From G963720475 sp963720475 (GTDB taxonomy: Bacteria; Actinomycetota; Thermoleophilia; Solirubrobacterales; Thermoleophilaceae), in contig OY970394.1 in NCBI GenBank assembly GCA_963720475.1, forward strand, positions 2,170,001-2,234,000: a stretch of DNA of 64,000 bases. The letters are read 5' to 3'. Shown here one piece after another: positions 36,632 to 45,866 of this stretch (the stretch's first letter is position 1; every line of letters starts with the position of its first letter). The notes beneath the pieces are model-generated. The model did not search any database. It had not been told where the DNA came from and was given only the letters and a program-made list of their open reading frames with translations. The translations under genes and the position numbers were made by a program.

Positions 36632-36678
36632 GAGGCTGAACCGTTTTGGCCATATGGAGTACCTAACGGTTCAGCCTC
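36632..36678. promoter_or_regulatory. Perfect 14-bp inverted repeat in a divergent intergenic region
   Basis: GAGGCTGAACCGTT (36632-36645) and AACGGTTCAGCCTC (36665-36678), separated by 19 bp, lie between the divergent cpgS operon and the beta-propeller gene. Length and position suggest an operator for a dimeric regulator, or a hairpin in one of the leaders. Confidence 0.65.
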
Positions 36679-36695
36679 TGTACGGTGTGGAGGCA

Positions 36696-37895
36696 ATGCG
36701 GCGTGGACTCGCAGCCTCAGCCTCTTTCATTGCCTTGCTGTTCGCGCTGCCGGCGAGCGCCGAGGCCGTCGACATGTGCCCGGAAGCCAAGCCCGCCCGC
36801 CAGGTCGTGCGCGGCACCGGGGTCATGGAGTCGATCATCTCGGACGACAAGGGCCGGCTCTTCTACACCGACCAGGGGCGCGGCGCGCTGATGCGCCTCG
36901 ACGGCCCCGGCGCGACGCCGAAACCGCTCACCCAGGTAGAAGCCGGTGGCGGTTTGGCGTTCGACGACGAAGGCAAGCTATTCCTCGGCTCCGGGACCTC
37001 GATCCCGGGCGGCGCGCTTGGCACCCTGATTCCGATGGCAAAGCTGTTCCGCGTCGACCCCGAGACCGGCGCGAAGACACTCTTCGCAAGCGGGCTCGCG
37101 CAGGCCAACGCGATCGCCCGCACGAAGGACGGCACGATTTTCGCCACCAACGACCTCGGTGTCGGACTCGACCGGATCACGCGCGACGGCCGGGTCCAGA
37201 GCAACTGGGCCAACCCCATCTCCGCCAACGGCGCCGTCCTCAGCCTCGACGAGCGCCATCTCTATATCGCGCAGACCTTCCAGCCGCCGGCGATCCAACG
37301 GATCGAGATCGCCAACCCCTCGCGGATCGAGCACTACGCGTCGCCGGACACGAACCCCGCCGCCGGTCTCGACGGTCTGGCGATCGACGAGAAGGGCCGG
37401 CTGTTCGTAACCGCCAACGGAGCCGGTGAGGTCTGGCGGGTGGACACGAACCGCAAGATCTGCGCCGTGCTCAAGGGACTCCCGATGCTCGGCCCGAGTG
37501 CGGTCGCCTTCGGCGGCGGCACCGACGGTCAGGGCTTCCCCTCGCAGAACCTCTACGTCGTCAGCTTCCAGAGCCAGCTGCTCGAGGTCCCCGACCAGCG
37601 TCCGCCCCAGCCCTCGCGCAAGCAGGCGAAGCCGCCGCTGAAGCTGACCGTGCGGCCCAAGCGCGTCAAGGCCGGGCGCCGCGTCACGCTCTCCTTCGGC
37701 GCGACCTACGTCGAGGCGAAGGCGCGCAAGCGCGTGGACGGGGCGAAGCTGCGCTTCGGCGGCCGCTTCACGCGCACCGCGGGCGACGGGCGAAAGCACG
37801 TCGTCGTCCGCTTCTCGAAGCCGGGCAAGGTCAAGGTCCGCGCGGAGAAGAAGGGCCTGCGCTCCGGCAACGGGACGATCCGGGTAGTGCGCTAG
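36696..37895 (+). CDS. Secreted SMP-30/NHL-type beta-propeller protein
   Basis: 399 aa from ATG 36696 (GGAGG site), chosen because it begins a clean signal peptide ending ALPASAEA. The mature part has repeated blades such as IISDDKGRLFYTDQGRGALM, LAFDDEGKLFLG, AIARTKDGTIFATNDLG and LAIDEKGRLFVTANGAGEVWRV, a calcium-dependent gluconolactonase-like propeller. A basic Ig-like or fibronectin-like C-terminal domain (LTVRPKRVKAGRRVTLSF) follows. Probably an extracellular binding or lactonase protein; substrate unknown. Confidence 0.85.
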   Translation: MRRGLAASASFIALLFALPASAEAVDMCPEAKPARQVVRGTGVMESIISDDKGRLFYTDQGRGALMRLDGPGATPKPLTQVEAGGGLAFDDEGKLFLGSGTSIPGGALGTLIPMAKLFRVDPETGAKTLFASGLAQANAIARTKDGTIFATNDLGVGLDRITRDGRVQSNWANPISANGAVLSLDERHLYIAQTFQPPAIQRIEIANPSRIEHYASPDTNPAAGLDGLAIDEKGRLFVTANGAGEVWRVDTNRKICAVLKGLPMLGPSAVAFGGGTDGQGFPSQNLYVVSFQSQLLEVPDQRPPQPSRKQAKPPLKLTVRPKRVKAGRRVTLSFGATYVEAKARKRVDGAKLRFGGRFTRTAGDGRKHVVVRFSKPGKVKVRAEKKGLRSGNGTIRVVR

Positions 37896-38566
37896 CCGCT
37901 CGGCCGCCAGTTCGGCACGCCCGCGGTGATCAGACCCAGTTGCCGCTCCGCCGTACGGATGATCTCGCGCTCGAGCTTCGGGCTGCGGCCCGGCACGTCG
38001 AGGATCGCCTCCGCGGTCGAGACCATCGCGTTCACGATCAAGCCGGCCATCATCTGGAGATCGTCGGTCCCCCACTTGCGCAGTCCGGGAAAGCGCGACA
38101 GGTCGGTCGCGAGCTCGGAGGCGAACAGCCGCAGCTCGGACCGGATCGCATGACGTAGCCCGCTGACCCCGCCGAAGCGCTCGCGCATCACGAAGCGGAA
38201 GTGCGGGCGGTTCTCGTGCACATGCGTCACGAGGACCTCGACCGAGCTGTGGATCGCGTGCTCGTAGCGCTCGGGGTCCGAGCGGGCATCGCGCAGCATG
38301 TCGCGCAGCGTCCTGAACGATTCCTCGACGAGTGCGAGCCCGAGCTCCTCCATGTCGTCGAAGTGGCGGTAGAACGCGGTTGGGACGACCCCGGCCTCGC
38401 GCGTCACCTCGCGCAGGCTGAGACCGTCGAAGCTCTTGCCCTCGAGCAGACGCAGCGCCGCGTCGAGCAGCGCCTGGCGGGTCTGCTGCTTTCGCTTCTC
38501 GCGCGTACCCGCGCCGCTGGAGCGGCTCTTCGAGCGCTTCGACTTCTTCGGAGTACGGCTGTTCAC
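37892..38566 (-). CDS. TetR-family regulator, probable desaturase regulator
   Basis: 224 aa from GTG 38566. A basic N-terminal arm, then the TetR helix-turn-helix (LSLREVTREAGVVPTAFYRHF) and an all-helical ligand domain. It is divergent from a ferredoxin-reductase and desaturase pair, the arrangement of DesT/FabR-type regulators that sense acyl-CoA saturation. It overlaps the propeller gene stop by 4 nt (convergent). Confidence 0.85.
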   Translation of the reverse strand: MNSRTPKKSKRSKSRSSGAGTREKRKQQTRQALLDAALRLLEGKSFDGLSLREVTREAGVVPTAFYRHFDDMEELGLALVEESFRTLRDMLRDARSDPERYEHAIHSSVEVLVTHVHENRPHFRFVMRERFGGVSGLRHAIRSELRLFASELATDLSRFPGLRKWGTDDLQMMAGLIVNAMVSTAEAILDVPGRSPKLEREIIRTAERQLGLITAGVPNWRPSG

Positions 38567-38576
38567 ATCTCTAAGT

Positions 38577-38590
38577 GTGACCTAAGTCAC
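38577..38590. promoter_or_regulatory. Palindrome at the TetR gene start
   Basis: GTGAC-CTAA-GTCAC, perfect 5-bp arms, about 10 bp upstream of the GTG start. Candidate autoregulatory operator. Confidence 0.4.
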
Positions 38591-38638
38591 GAGCGCATTC
38601 AAGTTTAGGCGTAACCATGGCGGGAAGGACAACGTATT

Positions 38639-38656
38639 AGTGCACAATCGTTCACT
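38639..38656. promoter_or_regulatory. DesT-like operator upstream of the desaturase operon
   Basis: AGTGCACAATCGTTCACT, an 18-bp imperfect palindrome with the ends AGTG...CACT. It closely resembles sites bound by DesT/FabR-type TetR proteins. It lies 20 bp before the first desaturase-operon ATG and next to a possible -10 (TATTAG, 38635-38640). Confidence 0.6.
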
Positions 38657-38675
38657 GATGTACCGGAGGAGCCCT

Positions 38676-39787
38676 ATGCCACCCAGCACCGCCACCGCCC
38701 CAGCCGCACCCAGGCCCCGCCTCGGCCGGCGCCTGCTCGGATCGGGCGTCGCCGACGTCCTGACCACGCCCCATGGGGTAGATCGCTACCTCGAGCTGGT
38801 CCAGCACGACTGGACCATCAATGACGCCCGTGCCCGCGTGGCCTCCGTCACCCGCCAGACCCCCGACAGCGTCACGCTCGTACTCGAGCCGAACGCCGCC
38901 TGGGAGGGATTCAGCGCCGGCCAGTTCGTCCAGGTCTCGCTGACGATCGACGGTGTCCGCCGCTCACGCTCGTACTCCCCGGCCTGCGTCGAGCACGCCG
39001 GCGGCCGTCCGATCGAGCTGACCGTGAAGACCCACGACCGGGGGCTCGTCTCGCGCCACCTGGCCGCGAACGCAAAGCCTGCCGACGTGCTCGGCCTCGC
39101 GCGCGCCGACGGCGACTTCGTGCTCCCCGCCGAGCGTCCCGCGAACCTCCTGCTCATCAGCGGCGGCAGCGGAATCACCCCGGTCCTCTCGATGCTCCGC
39201 ACCCTCTGCGCCGAGCAGCACGCCGGAGAGGTCACCTTCGTCCATTACTCCCCGACTCCAGAGCTGACGCTCTACCGCGACGAGCTGGCGCGTATCGCCG
39301 CCGCGCACCCGAACGTGCGCGTCGTCCACGCGCATACGCGCGCCGATGGCGCCGGTGACCTCGACGGCCACTTCTCGCGCGGGCACCTCGACGCCGTGGC
39401 GACCGACCTCGCCGCTGCCGACACGTTCGTCTGCGGTCCGCCGGCGTTGATCGACGCGGCCCGCGCCACGATCGGGGAGCACGTCCGCACGGAGAGCTTC
39501 CTTCCCCCTCGTTCGACACGCCGGAGGACGAGCGCGGCGGCAGCGTCCGCTTCGCCCGCTCCGGCTCCGAGGCGACCGACGACGGCCGTTCGCTGCTCGA
39601 ACAGGCCGAGGCCGCCGGGCTCACGCCCGAGCACGGCTGCCGGATGGGGATCTGCCACAGCTGCACCTGCCGCAAGACGGCCGGCCGCGTCCGCGACGTC
39701 CGCAGCGGCGAGCTGTCATCGCCCGATCCCGGCGAGATCCAGATCTGCGTCTCGGTCCCCGTCGGCGACGTCGAGCTCGACCTCTAG
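38676..39787 (+). CDS. Ferredoxin-NADP reductase of a desaturase system (DesC-like), frame broken once
   Basis: About 370 aa from ATG 38676 (GGAGGAG site). N-terminal DVLTTPHGVDRYLELV is typical of desaturase-linked reductases. FAD domain with RSRSYSPAC, NAD(P) domain with LLISGGSGITPVLSML, then a C-terminal plant-type 2Fe-2S ferredoxin: GCRMGICHSCTC and ICVSVPVGDVELDL. The frame changes near 39504 in a run of C; adding one C restores it. Supplies electrons to the desaturase encoded next. Confidence 0.9.
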
Positions 39788-39824
39788 CCCTTTCCCCGCG
39801 AACCACGAACCAGGAGAGACCCCA

Positions 39825-40968
39825 ATGCCCAGCACCGACACCAGCACCCTCCCCGACCTCACGCCCGAGCAGCTCGACGAGTTCGGCCGCGAGCTCGACG
39901 CGATCCGCGAGCGCGTGCTCACCGACCGCGGCGAGCGCGACGTCACCTACATCCGCAACGTGATCAGGGCCCAGCGCGGGCTCGAGGTCGCGGGCCGCGC
40001 GATGTTCATGGCCGGCTTCCTGCCGCCCTTCTGGCTCGGCGGCGTCACCTGCCTCTCGATCTCGAAGATCCTCGACAACATGGAGATCGGCCACAACGTG
40101 ATGCACGGCCAGTACGACTGGACCGGCGAGCCCGACCTCGCCGGCAAGAACTTCGAGTGGGACACCGCCTGCCCGGCAGACCAGTGGCGCCATTCGCACA
40201 ACTACATGCACCACACCCACACGAACATCCTCGGCAAGGACCGCGACATCGGCTACGGCATCCTGCGCATGTCCGAGGACCAGAAGTGGCACCCCTACTA
40301 CCTCGGCAACCCGGTCTACGCCACGTTGCTCGCGACGTTCTTCCAGTACGGCGTCGCGATGCACGACCTCGAGACCGAGCGGATCACGACCGGCGAGGCG
40401 AAGTGGGATCCGTCGAAGCGCGAGATGCTGGGCCAGATCTGGAAGAAGGTCCGCAAGCAGTCGCTGAAGGACTACGTGCTGTTCCCGCTGCTGTCGGGCC
40501 CGTCGGCCCCGTTCACCTTCGCCGGGCAACGCTGTCGCGAACCTCAACCGCAACCTGTGGTCGTTCACGATCATCTTCTGCGGCCACTTCCCCGAGGGCA
40601 CGCACGAGTTCACGCTCGAGGAGACCGCGAACGAGTCGCGCGGGCAGTGGTACTACCGCCAGCTGCTCGGCTCGGCCAACCTGACCGGAGGGAAGCTGTT
40701 CCACATCATGTCGGGCAACCTCTCGCACCAGATCGAGCACCACCTGTTCCCCGACATCCCGGCACACCGCTACGGCGAGCTCTCGGTCGAGGTCCAGGAG
40801 ATCTGCGAGCGCTACGGCATCCCCTACAACGCCGGCCCGCTGCACAAGCAGTTCGGCTCGGTGGTGAAGAAGATCTGCCGCCTCGCGCTGCCGGACAAGC
40901 TGCGCGGGGGCGGCGAGGAACCCGTCCAAGAGGACGACGAGCCGGCCGAGCTCGCAGCGGCCGCCTGA
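39825..40968 (+). CDS. Membrane acyl-CoA/acyl-lipid desaturase (DesB-like), frame broken once
   Basis: About 380 aa from ATG 39825. Three histidine boxes for the di-iron site are visible: HNVMH (residues 90-94), HSHNYMHH (123-130), and HQIEHH near residue 305 after a frame change at about 40525 (one extra G). Membrane spans precede the first box (MFMAGFLPPFWLGGVTC). Introduces a double bond into saturated acyl chains. Downstream of its reductase by 38 nt, controlled probably by the divergent TetR protein. Confidence 0.92.
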
Positions 40969-40977
40969 CGCGCGCTG

Positions 40978-41319
40978 CTATTCCGCGAACTCGGGCGGGA
41001 TGCCGAACCGCCTCACGACGGCCGGCGGAATCCTCCCGTTGCCCGAATAGACGACCTCCCACTGGCCGTTCTGTTTCTTGAGGATCTGGCGGAAGTCGAC
41101 GGCGTTCGTAACGGCGAACTCGCTGCTCTGCTTGCGGATCGTGACGTCGGCGCCCGGAGCGTCGCCGCGGGCGGCGGCGAGGATCTGATCGCGCTCGGAG
41201 ACCGCGGGCGAGGTCGGCGAGGTCACGGTCGCAGTGTCGGTGACGGTCTTCTCGTCGTCACCACAGCCGGCGGCGACCAGCGCGCCCACGGCGAGCACGG
41301 CCGCAAGCGCGCGCCTCAT
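40978..41319 (-). CDS. Small putative lipoprotein
   Basis: 113 aa; signal peptide with lipobox LVAAGC (Cys19), a Thr/Ser-rich spacer and a small domain with a basic FRQILKKQNGQWEVVYSGN segment. No family recognised. ATG overlaps the metallophosphoesterase stop. Confidence 0.75.
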   Translation of the reverse strand: MRRALAAVLAVGALVAAGCGDDEKTVTDTATVTSPTSPAVSERDQILAAARGDAPGADVTIRKQSSEFAVTNAVDFRQILKKQNGQWEVVYSGNGRIPPAVVRRFGIPPEFAE

Positions 41320-42104
41320 CCGTGCGCGGTCTCCCCCAGCAGGCCCGAGCTCTTGTCGTAGTCGAGCGTCCGCGGGTCGAACGAGAGGATCGCGTCGCCC
41401 TCCGAGTAGGGGTACTTGCGCGTGATGACGACGCGCTCCTCGGACGCCTCGATCACGTTGTAACAGGGCTTCGTCTTGCCGCGGAGCCGCGTGGTCGAGA
41501 CGGTCCCGGCGTTGACGACGAAGAGGTCCTCGAGCCGCCACGCGTACGGCACGTGCTTGTGCCCGGAGAGCACCAGCCTCACACCTGCCTGCTGGAGCCG
41601 CTCGAGCGTGTCGCCCGCGTCGTGGACGACATTGCGCTCGCGGCCGGTGCCCGGCACGGGCAGCAGGTGGTGGTGGAGGACGAAGATCCGCAGGAACGCC
41701 TCGTGCGAAGCGAACCGCTCGCCGATCCACTCGTAGCGCCCGCGGCCGATCACGCCGTGGTCGAGGTCGGGCTCCGTCGAGTCAACAGCCACGATCGAGA
41801 CGCCGTCCGCGTGGAGCTCCGATTGGCGCTCGCCGAAGAGCTCCTCGAAGTGGACGTAGCCGACGTTGCGCGAGTCGTGGTTGCCTGGGATCACGATCAG
41901 GCGTTTGCAGGCGAGCGTCGACAGGTAGTCGCGCGCCTCCTCGTACTCGTCGCGGAAGCCGTCGGCGGTGAGGTCGCCGGAGACGATCACGACGTCGGGC
42001 TCGAGCTCGTTGACCTCGTCGATCGCGCGTTCGAGCAGGCTGCCGACGAAGTGGGGCGAGCCGCAGTGGATGTCGGACAGCTGGGCGATCGTGAACGAGC
42101 TCAT
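41316..42104 (-). CDS. Calcineurin-like metallophosphoesterase (CpdA-like)
   Basis: 262 aa, binuclear metal phosphoesterase. Metal motifs in order: QLSDIHCG, VSGDLTADG, IPGNHDS, VLHHHLLP and SGHKHVPYAW. This pattern matches class III cAMP phosphodiesterase-like proteins, but substrate range in the family is broad. ATG overlaps folP; the operon reads nitroreductase-glpD-folP-phosphoesterase-lipoprotein. Confidence 0.9.
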   Translation of the reverse strand: MSSFTIAQLSDIHCGSPHFVGSLLERAIDEVNELEPDVVIVSGDLTADGFRDEYEEARDYLSTLACKRLIVIPGNHDSRNVGYVHFEELFGERQSELHADGVSIVAVDSTEPDLDHGVIGRGRYEWIGERFASHEAFLRIFVLHHHLLPVPGTGRERNVVHDAGDTLERLQQAGVRLVLSGHKHVPYAWRLEDLFVVNAGTVSTTRLRGKTKPCYNVIEASEERVVITRKYPYSEGDAILSFDPRTLDYDKSSGLLGETAHG

Positions 42105-42988
42105 GCGACGGGCTCCTCGCGGCGCAGGTCCTCGGCGAGGCGGGCGTCGGCGTCGAGCTCTGTCTCCCCGCGCAAAACGGCGCGCACCGCGAGGAAGTCG
42201 GCGACCTCGGCGACGTCGTGGACGCGCACGATCGCCGCGCCCGCGTCGACCCCCTCGCCGAGCGCGGCGAGCGTGCCCGCGAGGCGTTCCGTCGGGCGGC
42301 GGCCGGTGATCGCGCCGACGAAGTCCTTGCGCGACACGGCGAGCAGCAGCGGATGGCCGAGCGCGGCGACGCGCGGCAGGGCGCGCAGGGCCGCGATCGT
42401 GTCGGCGGGAGTCTTGGCGAGGTCGGGACCCGGGTCGAGGATGATCGCCGCGAGGGCCACGCCGCGCCCGGCCGCTACAGCGATGCGCTCGCGCAGGAAC
42501 TCCTCGACGTCCGCGGCGACGTCGTCGAAGTCGGGGAAGGCCTTCACCTTCGGCTCCGCGCGCGTGTGTGCGATCACGAGCCCGGCGCCCGCCACGGCAC
42601 AGGCGTCGGCGATCTCGGTGTCGCGCAGCCCCGAAACATCGTTGACGAGCACCGCCCCGGCGGCGAGCGCGGCGCGCGCCACCGGCGGCTTCCACGTGTC
42701 GATCGAGACCGCGATACCGCGCGCCGTAAGGCCCTCGACCACGGGGACGGCACGTTCGATCTCCTCCTCGGCGGTGATCGGTGCGCGGTTCGTCACACCC
42801 GACTCGCCGCCGACGTCGATCAGGTGGGCGCCGGCCCGCGTCAGTTCGAGCCCGCGCTCGACGAGGGCGTCAACGCCGTGGTAGCGGCCGCCGTCGGAGA
42901 ACGACTCGGGGCTCGCGTTGACGATCCCCATGATCAGCGGACCCCTGCCGCCGGAGGCGAGCATGCGCCCGCGCAGGTCGAGCCTCAC
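42101..42988 (-). CDS. folP: Dihydropteroate synthase family protein, divergent active site
   Basis: 295 aa TIM-barrel of the DHPS fold. The first motif MGIVNASPESFSDGG is close to canonical, SIDTWKPPVA and VNDVSGL are present, and the end has SRKDF and VRVHDV. However the pABA/phosphate loop after DVGGES reads GVTNRAPI where true DHPS has the TRPG loop, and the late motif is LDPGPDLAKT, not GxGFGKT. It could be a real but altered DHPS, possibly with changed sulfonamide response, or a paralogue with another role. Overlaps glpD by 4 nt. Confidence 0.75.
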   Translation of the reverse strand: MRLDLRGRMLASGGRGPLIMGIVNASPESFSDGGRYHGVDALVERGLELTRAGAHLIDVGGESGVTNRAPITAEEEIERAVPVVEGLTARGIAVSIDTWKPPVARAALAAGAVLVNDVSGLRDTEIADACAVAGAGLVIAHTRAEPKVKAFPDFDDVAADVEEFLRERIAVAAGRGVALAAIILDPGPDLAKTPADTIAALRALPRVAALGHPLLLAVSRKDFVGAITGRRPTERLAGTLAALGEGVDAGAAIVRVHDVAEVADFLAVRAVLRGETELDADARLAEDLRREEPVA

Positions 42989-44724
42989 GACACCACCGGT
43001 TCCTTCGCGCGCTCGGGCGGGGCGAGCGAGATGCCCTCGGCGGCGGCGACGGCCTGCCAGTCGTCGAGCTCGGACTCGACGCGCGCCTCGTCCCAGCCGA
43101 GCTCGGGAGCGATCACCTCCGCGACCGTGCGCGGCGCGGCCGCGTCCACGCCCGTCAGCGGGCCCGAGTCGAGCAGTCCGAGCCGCGTGCGCCGCAGGAA
43201 GACGTCGGCGAGCGAGCCCAGCTGCTCGAGCCGGGCGGCGATCACGGTCTCGGCCAGCAGGTCGGGCAGGTCGGGCGTGATCCGCTCGGCGAGCTCGCGG
43301 CGCTCGGCCGCCAGCGCGAGCACGTCGCGCGCGGCATGCCCGTAACGGCCCGCGAGGTGCGGGTAGGCCTCCTCGCTGACGCCCTCGACGGGCTGCAGGT
43401 CGGCCTCCTCCGCCGCCATTCCGAGCGGGATCTCATCCGTGCGGCAGGGGGCGTCGCGCCCCTCGCGCTCGACGACGCGGTCAACGGCGAGCTTCGCCAT
43501 CCGGCGCCACGTCGTCAGCTTGCCGCCGGTGATCGTCACCAGGCCCGAGCTCGTCTCGTACAACTCCTCCTTGCGCGAGATGTCGACCGACTTCTTCGGG
43601 TCACCGGTCGAGATCAGCGGCCGCACGCCCGCGTACGCGCCGGTCGCCTCGGCTGCGCTCAGCGAGGTCTGGAAGTAGTCGTTGACGGCGCTCAGCAGGT
43701 ATTCGACATCGTCCTCGCTCGGCGGGACGTGGTCGAGGTCCTCGGCGTCGTAGTCGTTGTCGGTCGTCCCGACCAGCGTCCGCCCGAGCCACGGCAGCGC
43801 GAAGATCGTGCGGTCGCCGCCGGCGGGCACGATCGCGCCGGCGTTCAGCGGCAGATCGTCGCGCGAGAAGGTGAGGTGGGTTCCGCGGCTCGGGGCGATG
43901 CGCGGGACCTCGGCCTCGTCGTGGAGCTCGTCCGGCCGGATCCGGTCCGCCCACACCCCGGTCGCGTTGATGACGTTGTCGGCGGCGAGCTCGAACTCCC
44001 CGCCCGCGACCGCGTCGCGCACGAGCACGCCCGCGGCGCGGCCGCCCCGCTCGACGAGCCCCGTGACCTCGCACCGGTTGGCGCACACGGCGCCGAAGCG
44101 CTCGGCCTCGCCGAGGATCGTCAGGACGAGGCGGGCGTCGTCCGTCTGGCAGTCGTAGAAGAGGTAGGCCGAGGTGGGCTTTCGCGGGGCGAGCGCGGGC
44201 AGCAGCGAGCAGACCTCGTCACCCTCGATCGTCCGGTGGCGCGCCGGGCTCCACTCCTCCTCGCCGAGCGCCTCGGCCGCCCGCCGGGCGCGCCGCCCGC
44301 CGCGACCGCGCAGCCCCTCGCGCGCCATCACGTCGTACATGTTCAAGCCCATGCCGACGAGGCGGTCGGGACGCTTGTCGTCGAACGCGCTGACGAGCAG
44401 CGGCAGTGGCTTGACCAGGTGGGGCGCGAGCTTCACCAGCAGCGACCGTTCGAGCAGCGCCTCGCGCACGAGGCCGAGGTCGAAGTTCTGCAGGTAGCGC
44501 AGGCCGCCGTGGATGAGCTTCGACGAGCGGCTCGAAGTGCCCGACGCGTAGTCGTTGCGCTCGACGAGCGCGACGCTGTAGCCCCGCGAGGCGGCATCGA
44601 GCGCGCAACCCGCGCCCGTCACGCCGCCGCCGATCACGACGAGGTCGAAGCTGTCCGCCTCGAGGGCCTTGACGGCGTCGGCGCGCGCGATCACGGTGTG
44701 TACGTTAAGGGGCGCGCCGTTCAC
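42985..44724 (-). CDS. glpD: Glycerol-3-phosphate dehydrogenase, FAD-dependent
   Basis: 579 aa. FAD fold LVVIGGGVTGAGCALDAA, then SSRSSKLIHGGLRYLQ, ATGVWADRI, FALPWLGRTLVGTTDNDY and the closing TGGKLTTWRRMAKLAVD, followed by the C-terminal DAO_C domain. Oxidises glycerol 3-phosphate to DHAP and passes electrons to quinone. Overlaps the nitroreductase and folP genes by 4 nt each. Confidence 0.95.
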   Translation of the reverse strand: MNGAPLNVHTVIARADAVKALEADSFDLVVIGGGVTGAGCALDAASRGYSVALVERNDYASGTSSRSSKLIHGGLRYLQNFDLGLVREALLERSLLVKLAPHLVKPLPLLVSAFDDKRPDRLVGMGLNMYDVMAREGLRGRGGRRARRAAEALGEEEWSPARHRTIEGDEVCSLLPALAPRKPTSAYLFYDCQTDDARLVLTILGEAERFGAVCANRCEVTGLVERGGRAAGVLVRDAVAGGEFELAADNVINATGVWADRIRPDELHDEAEVPRIAPSRGTHLTFSRDDLPLNAGAIVPAGGDRTIFALPWLGRTLVGTTDNDYDAEDLDHVPPSEDDVEYLLSAVNDYFQTSLSAAEATGAYAGVRPLISTGDPKKSVDISRKEELYETSSGLVTITGGKLTTWRRMAKLAVDRVVEREGRDAPCRTDEIPLGMAAEEADLQPVEGVSEEAYPHLAGRYGHAARDVLALAAERRELAERITPDLPDLLAETVIAARLEQLGSLADVFLRRTRLGLLDSGPLTGVDAAAPRTVAEVIAPELGWDEARVESELDDWQAVAAAEGISLAPPERAKEPVVS

Positions 44725-45233
44725 GGCAGGTAGGTGACGAATTCGCCGGCCGCGGCGCGCTCCGGAGGCTCGCGCTCCTGGCGCGGCTCGCCGAGGTGGA
44801 TCAGGGCGACGAAGTGCTCGCCGTCCTCGAGCCCCACCGCCGCCCTGCCCTCCGCCGTGCGCAGGACTCCCGGCGTCCGCCAGTAGCCGGCGAGCCCGCG
44901 CGCGTGCGCTGCCAGTAGGACGATGTACGTGGCGACCGCGGTCGCCGCCACGTCCTCCTCGTCGGCCACCTCGTCGTCTCCCGAGAGCACGGCCGAGGCA
45001 ACGACGAGCGTCGGCGCGCGGTCGAGCTTGGCGGCGGCCTCCGGGCCGGCGGCTTGCTTCAACCGCGCGAGCGCTTCAGGTCCGAGAACGCGGAAGCGCC
45101 ACGGATTCGTCAGATGGTGGTTCGGAGCCCAGCGCGCGAGGTCGAACAGCTCCTCGAGCAGCTCGCGCCCGACCGGCTCGGGGCCGTAGGCCTTGTGCGT
45201 GCGGCGGGTGCGGATCGCCTCTTCGAGGTCCAC
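44721..45233 (-). CDS. Nitroreductase-family oxidoreductase
   Basis: 170 aa from GTG 45233, which gives the canonical start EEAIRTRRTHKAYGPEPV. FMN-binding features include RWAPNHHLTNPWRF and GYWRTPG. The start lacks a strong ribosome site; longer alternatives read into low-complexity Arg/Ala sequence. A flavin reductase of unknown substrate, first gene of the glpD operon. Confidence 0.85.
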   Translation of the reverse strand: MDLEEAIRTRRTHKAYGPEPVGRELLEELFDLARWAPNHHLTNPWRFRVLGPEALARLKQAAGPEAAAKLDRAPTLVVASAVLSGDDEVADEEDVAATAVATYIVLLAAHARGLAGYWRTPGVLRTAEGRAAVGLEDGEHFVALIHLGEPRQEREPPERAAAGEFVTYLP

Positions 45234-45261
45234 TCGCGGAAGGCTAGACGGCGCCGGAGGC

Positions 45262-45822
45262 TCAGTAGCCGCCGGAAGCGCCGCCGCCCTCGCTGCTCGG
45301 CTGCTCCTCCTTCGACGGAGCGGACGCGCCACCGCCGCTGCTCTCGCCGGCGACCGTGATCTTGCCTGCCATGCCCTGCTCGCGATGGTTGCCGATCGGG
45401 CAGTACATCGTGTAGGTCCCCGGGGGCAGGTCGGCCTTGATCGTCGCCGACGCGCCGGGCTTGATCGTCTCGGTCTCTGCCTCCCCCTTCGGGCCCTCGA
45501 TCTCGAGCGCGTGGTCCACCTTGCCGTCGTTCACCACCTTCACCTCGATCACGCCGCTGCGCTTCACCGTCGGGTCGGCCGGCGTCAGCTGGAAGTCGGT
45601 CTCCTTGATCTCGAGCGTCTCCGCGACGGGGCCCTTCGTCTCGGTCTCCTCGCCGGCGTCCTTTGCCTCCTCGGCGTCCTCGCCGGTCTCGCCCTTGTCA
45701 CTGTCGTCGGCGGTCTCGGCGGTCGTATCGCCGCTCTTCGACTTCTCCTTGTCGTCGTCGCCGCAGCCGGCGACTGCGAGCGCCATCACGGCAAGGAGCA
45801 TGGCGAGCAGGCGCGGGATCAT
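45262..45822 (-). CDS. Lipoprotein cupredoxin
   Basis: 186 aa. Lipobox LAVAGC (Cys20), a long acidic Glu/Asp/Lys spacer, then a plastocyanin-like domain with type-1 copper ligands His (VDHALEI), Cys and His (YCPIGNH) and Met (QGMAG), followed by a Ser/Gly-rich tail. Probably a membrane-anchored electron carrier on the outer face of the membrane. Partner not evident; the GMC operon upstream on the same strand is one possibility. Confidence 0.88.
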   Translation of the reverse strand: MIPRLLAMLLAVMALAVAGCGDDDKEKSKSGDTTAETADDSDKGETGEDAEEAKDAGEETETKGPVAETLEIKETDFQLTPADPTVKRSGVIEVKVVNDGKVDHALEIEGPKGEAETETIKPGASATIKADLPPGTYTMYCPIGNHREQGMAGKITVAGESSGGGASAPSKEEQPSSEGGGASGGY

Positions 45823-45866
45823 GGGCCGAGCCTACCCTTCCCTGGGGAAGCTCAATCGCGGATGCC

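Noticed and set aside
45837..45852. CTTCCC-TG-GGGAAG as a terminator between GMC and cupredoxin genes
   Set aside because: Six-bp stem with a 2-nt loop and no T-run; too weak to call.
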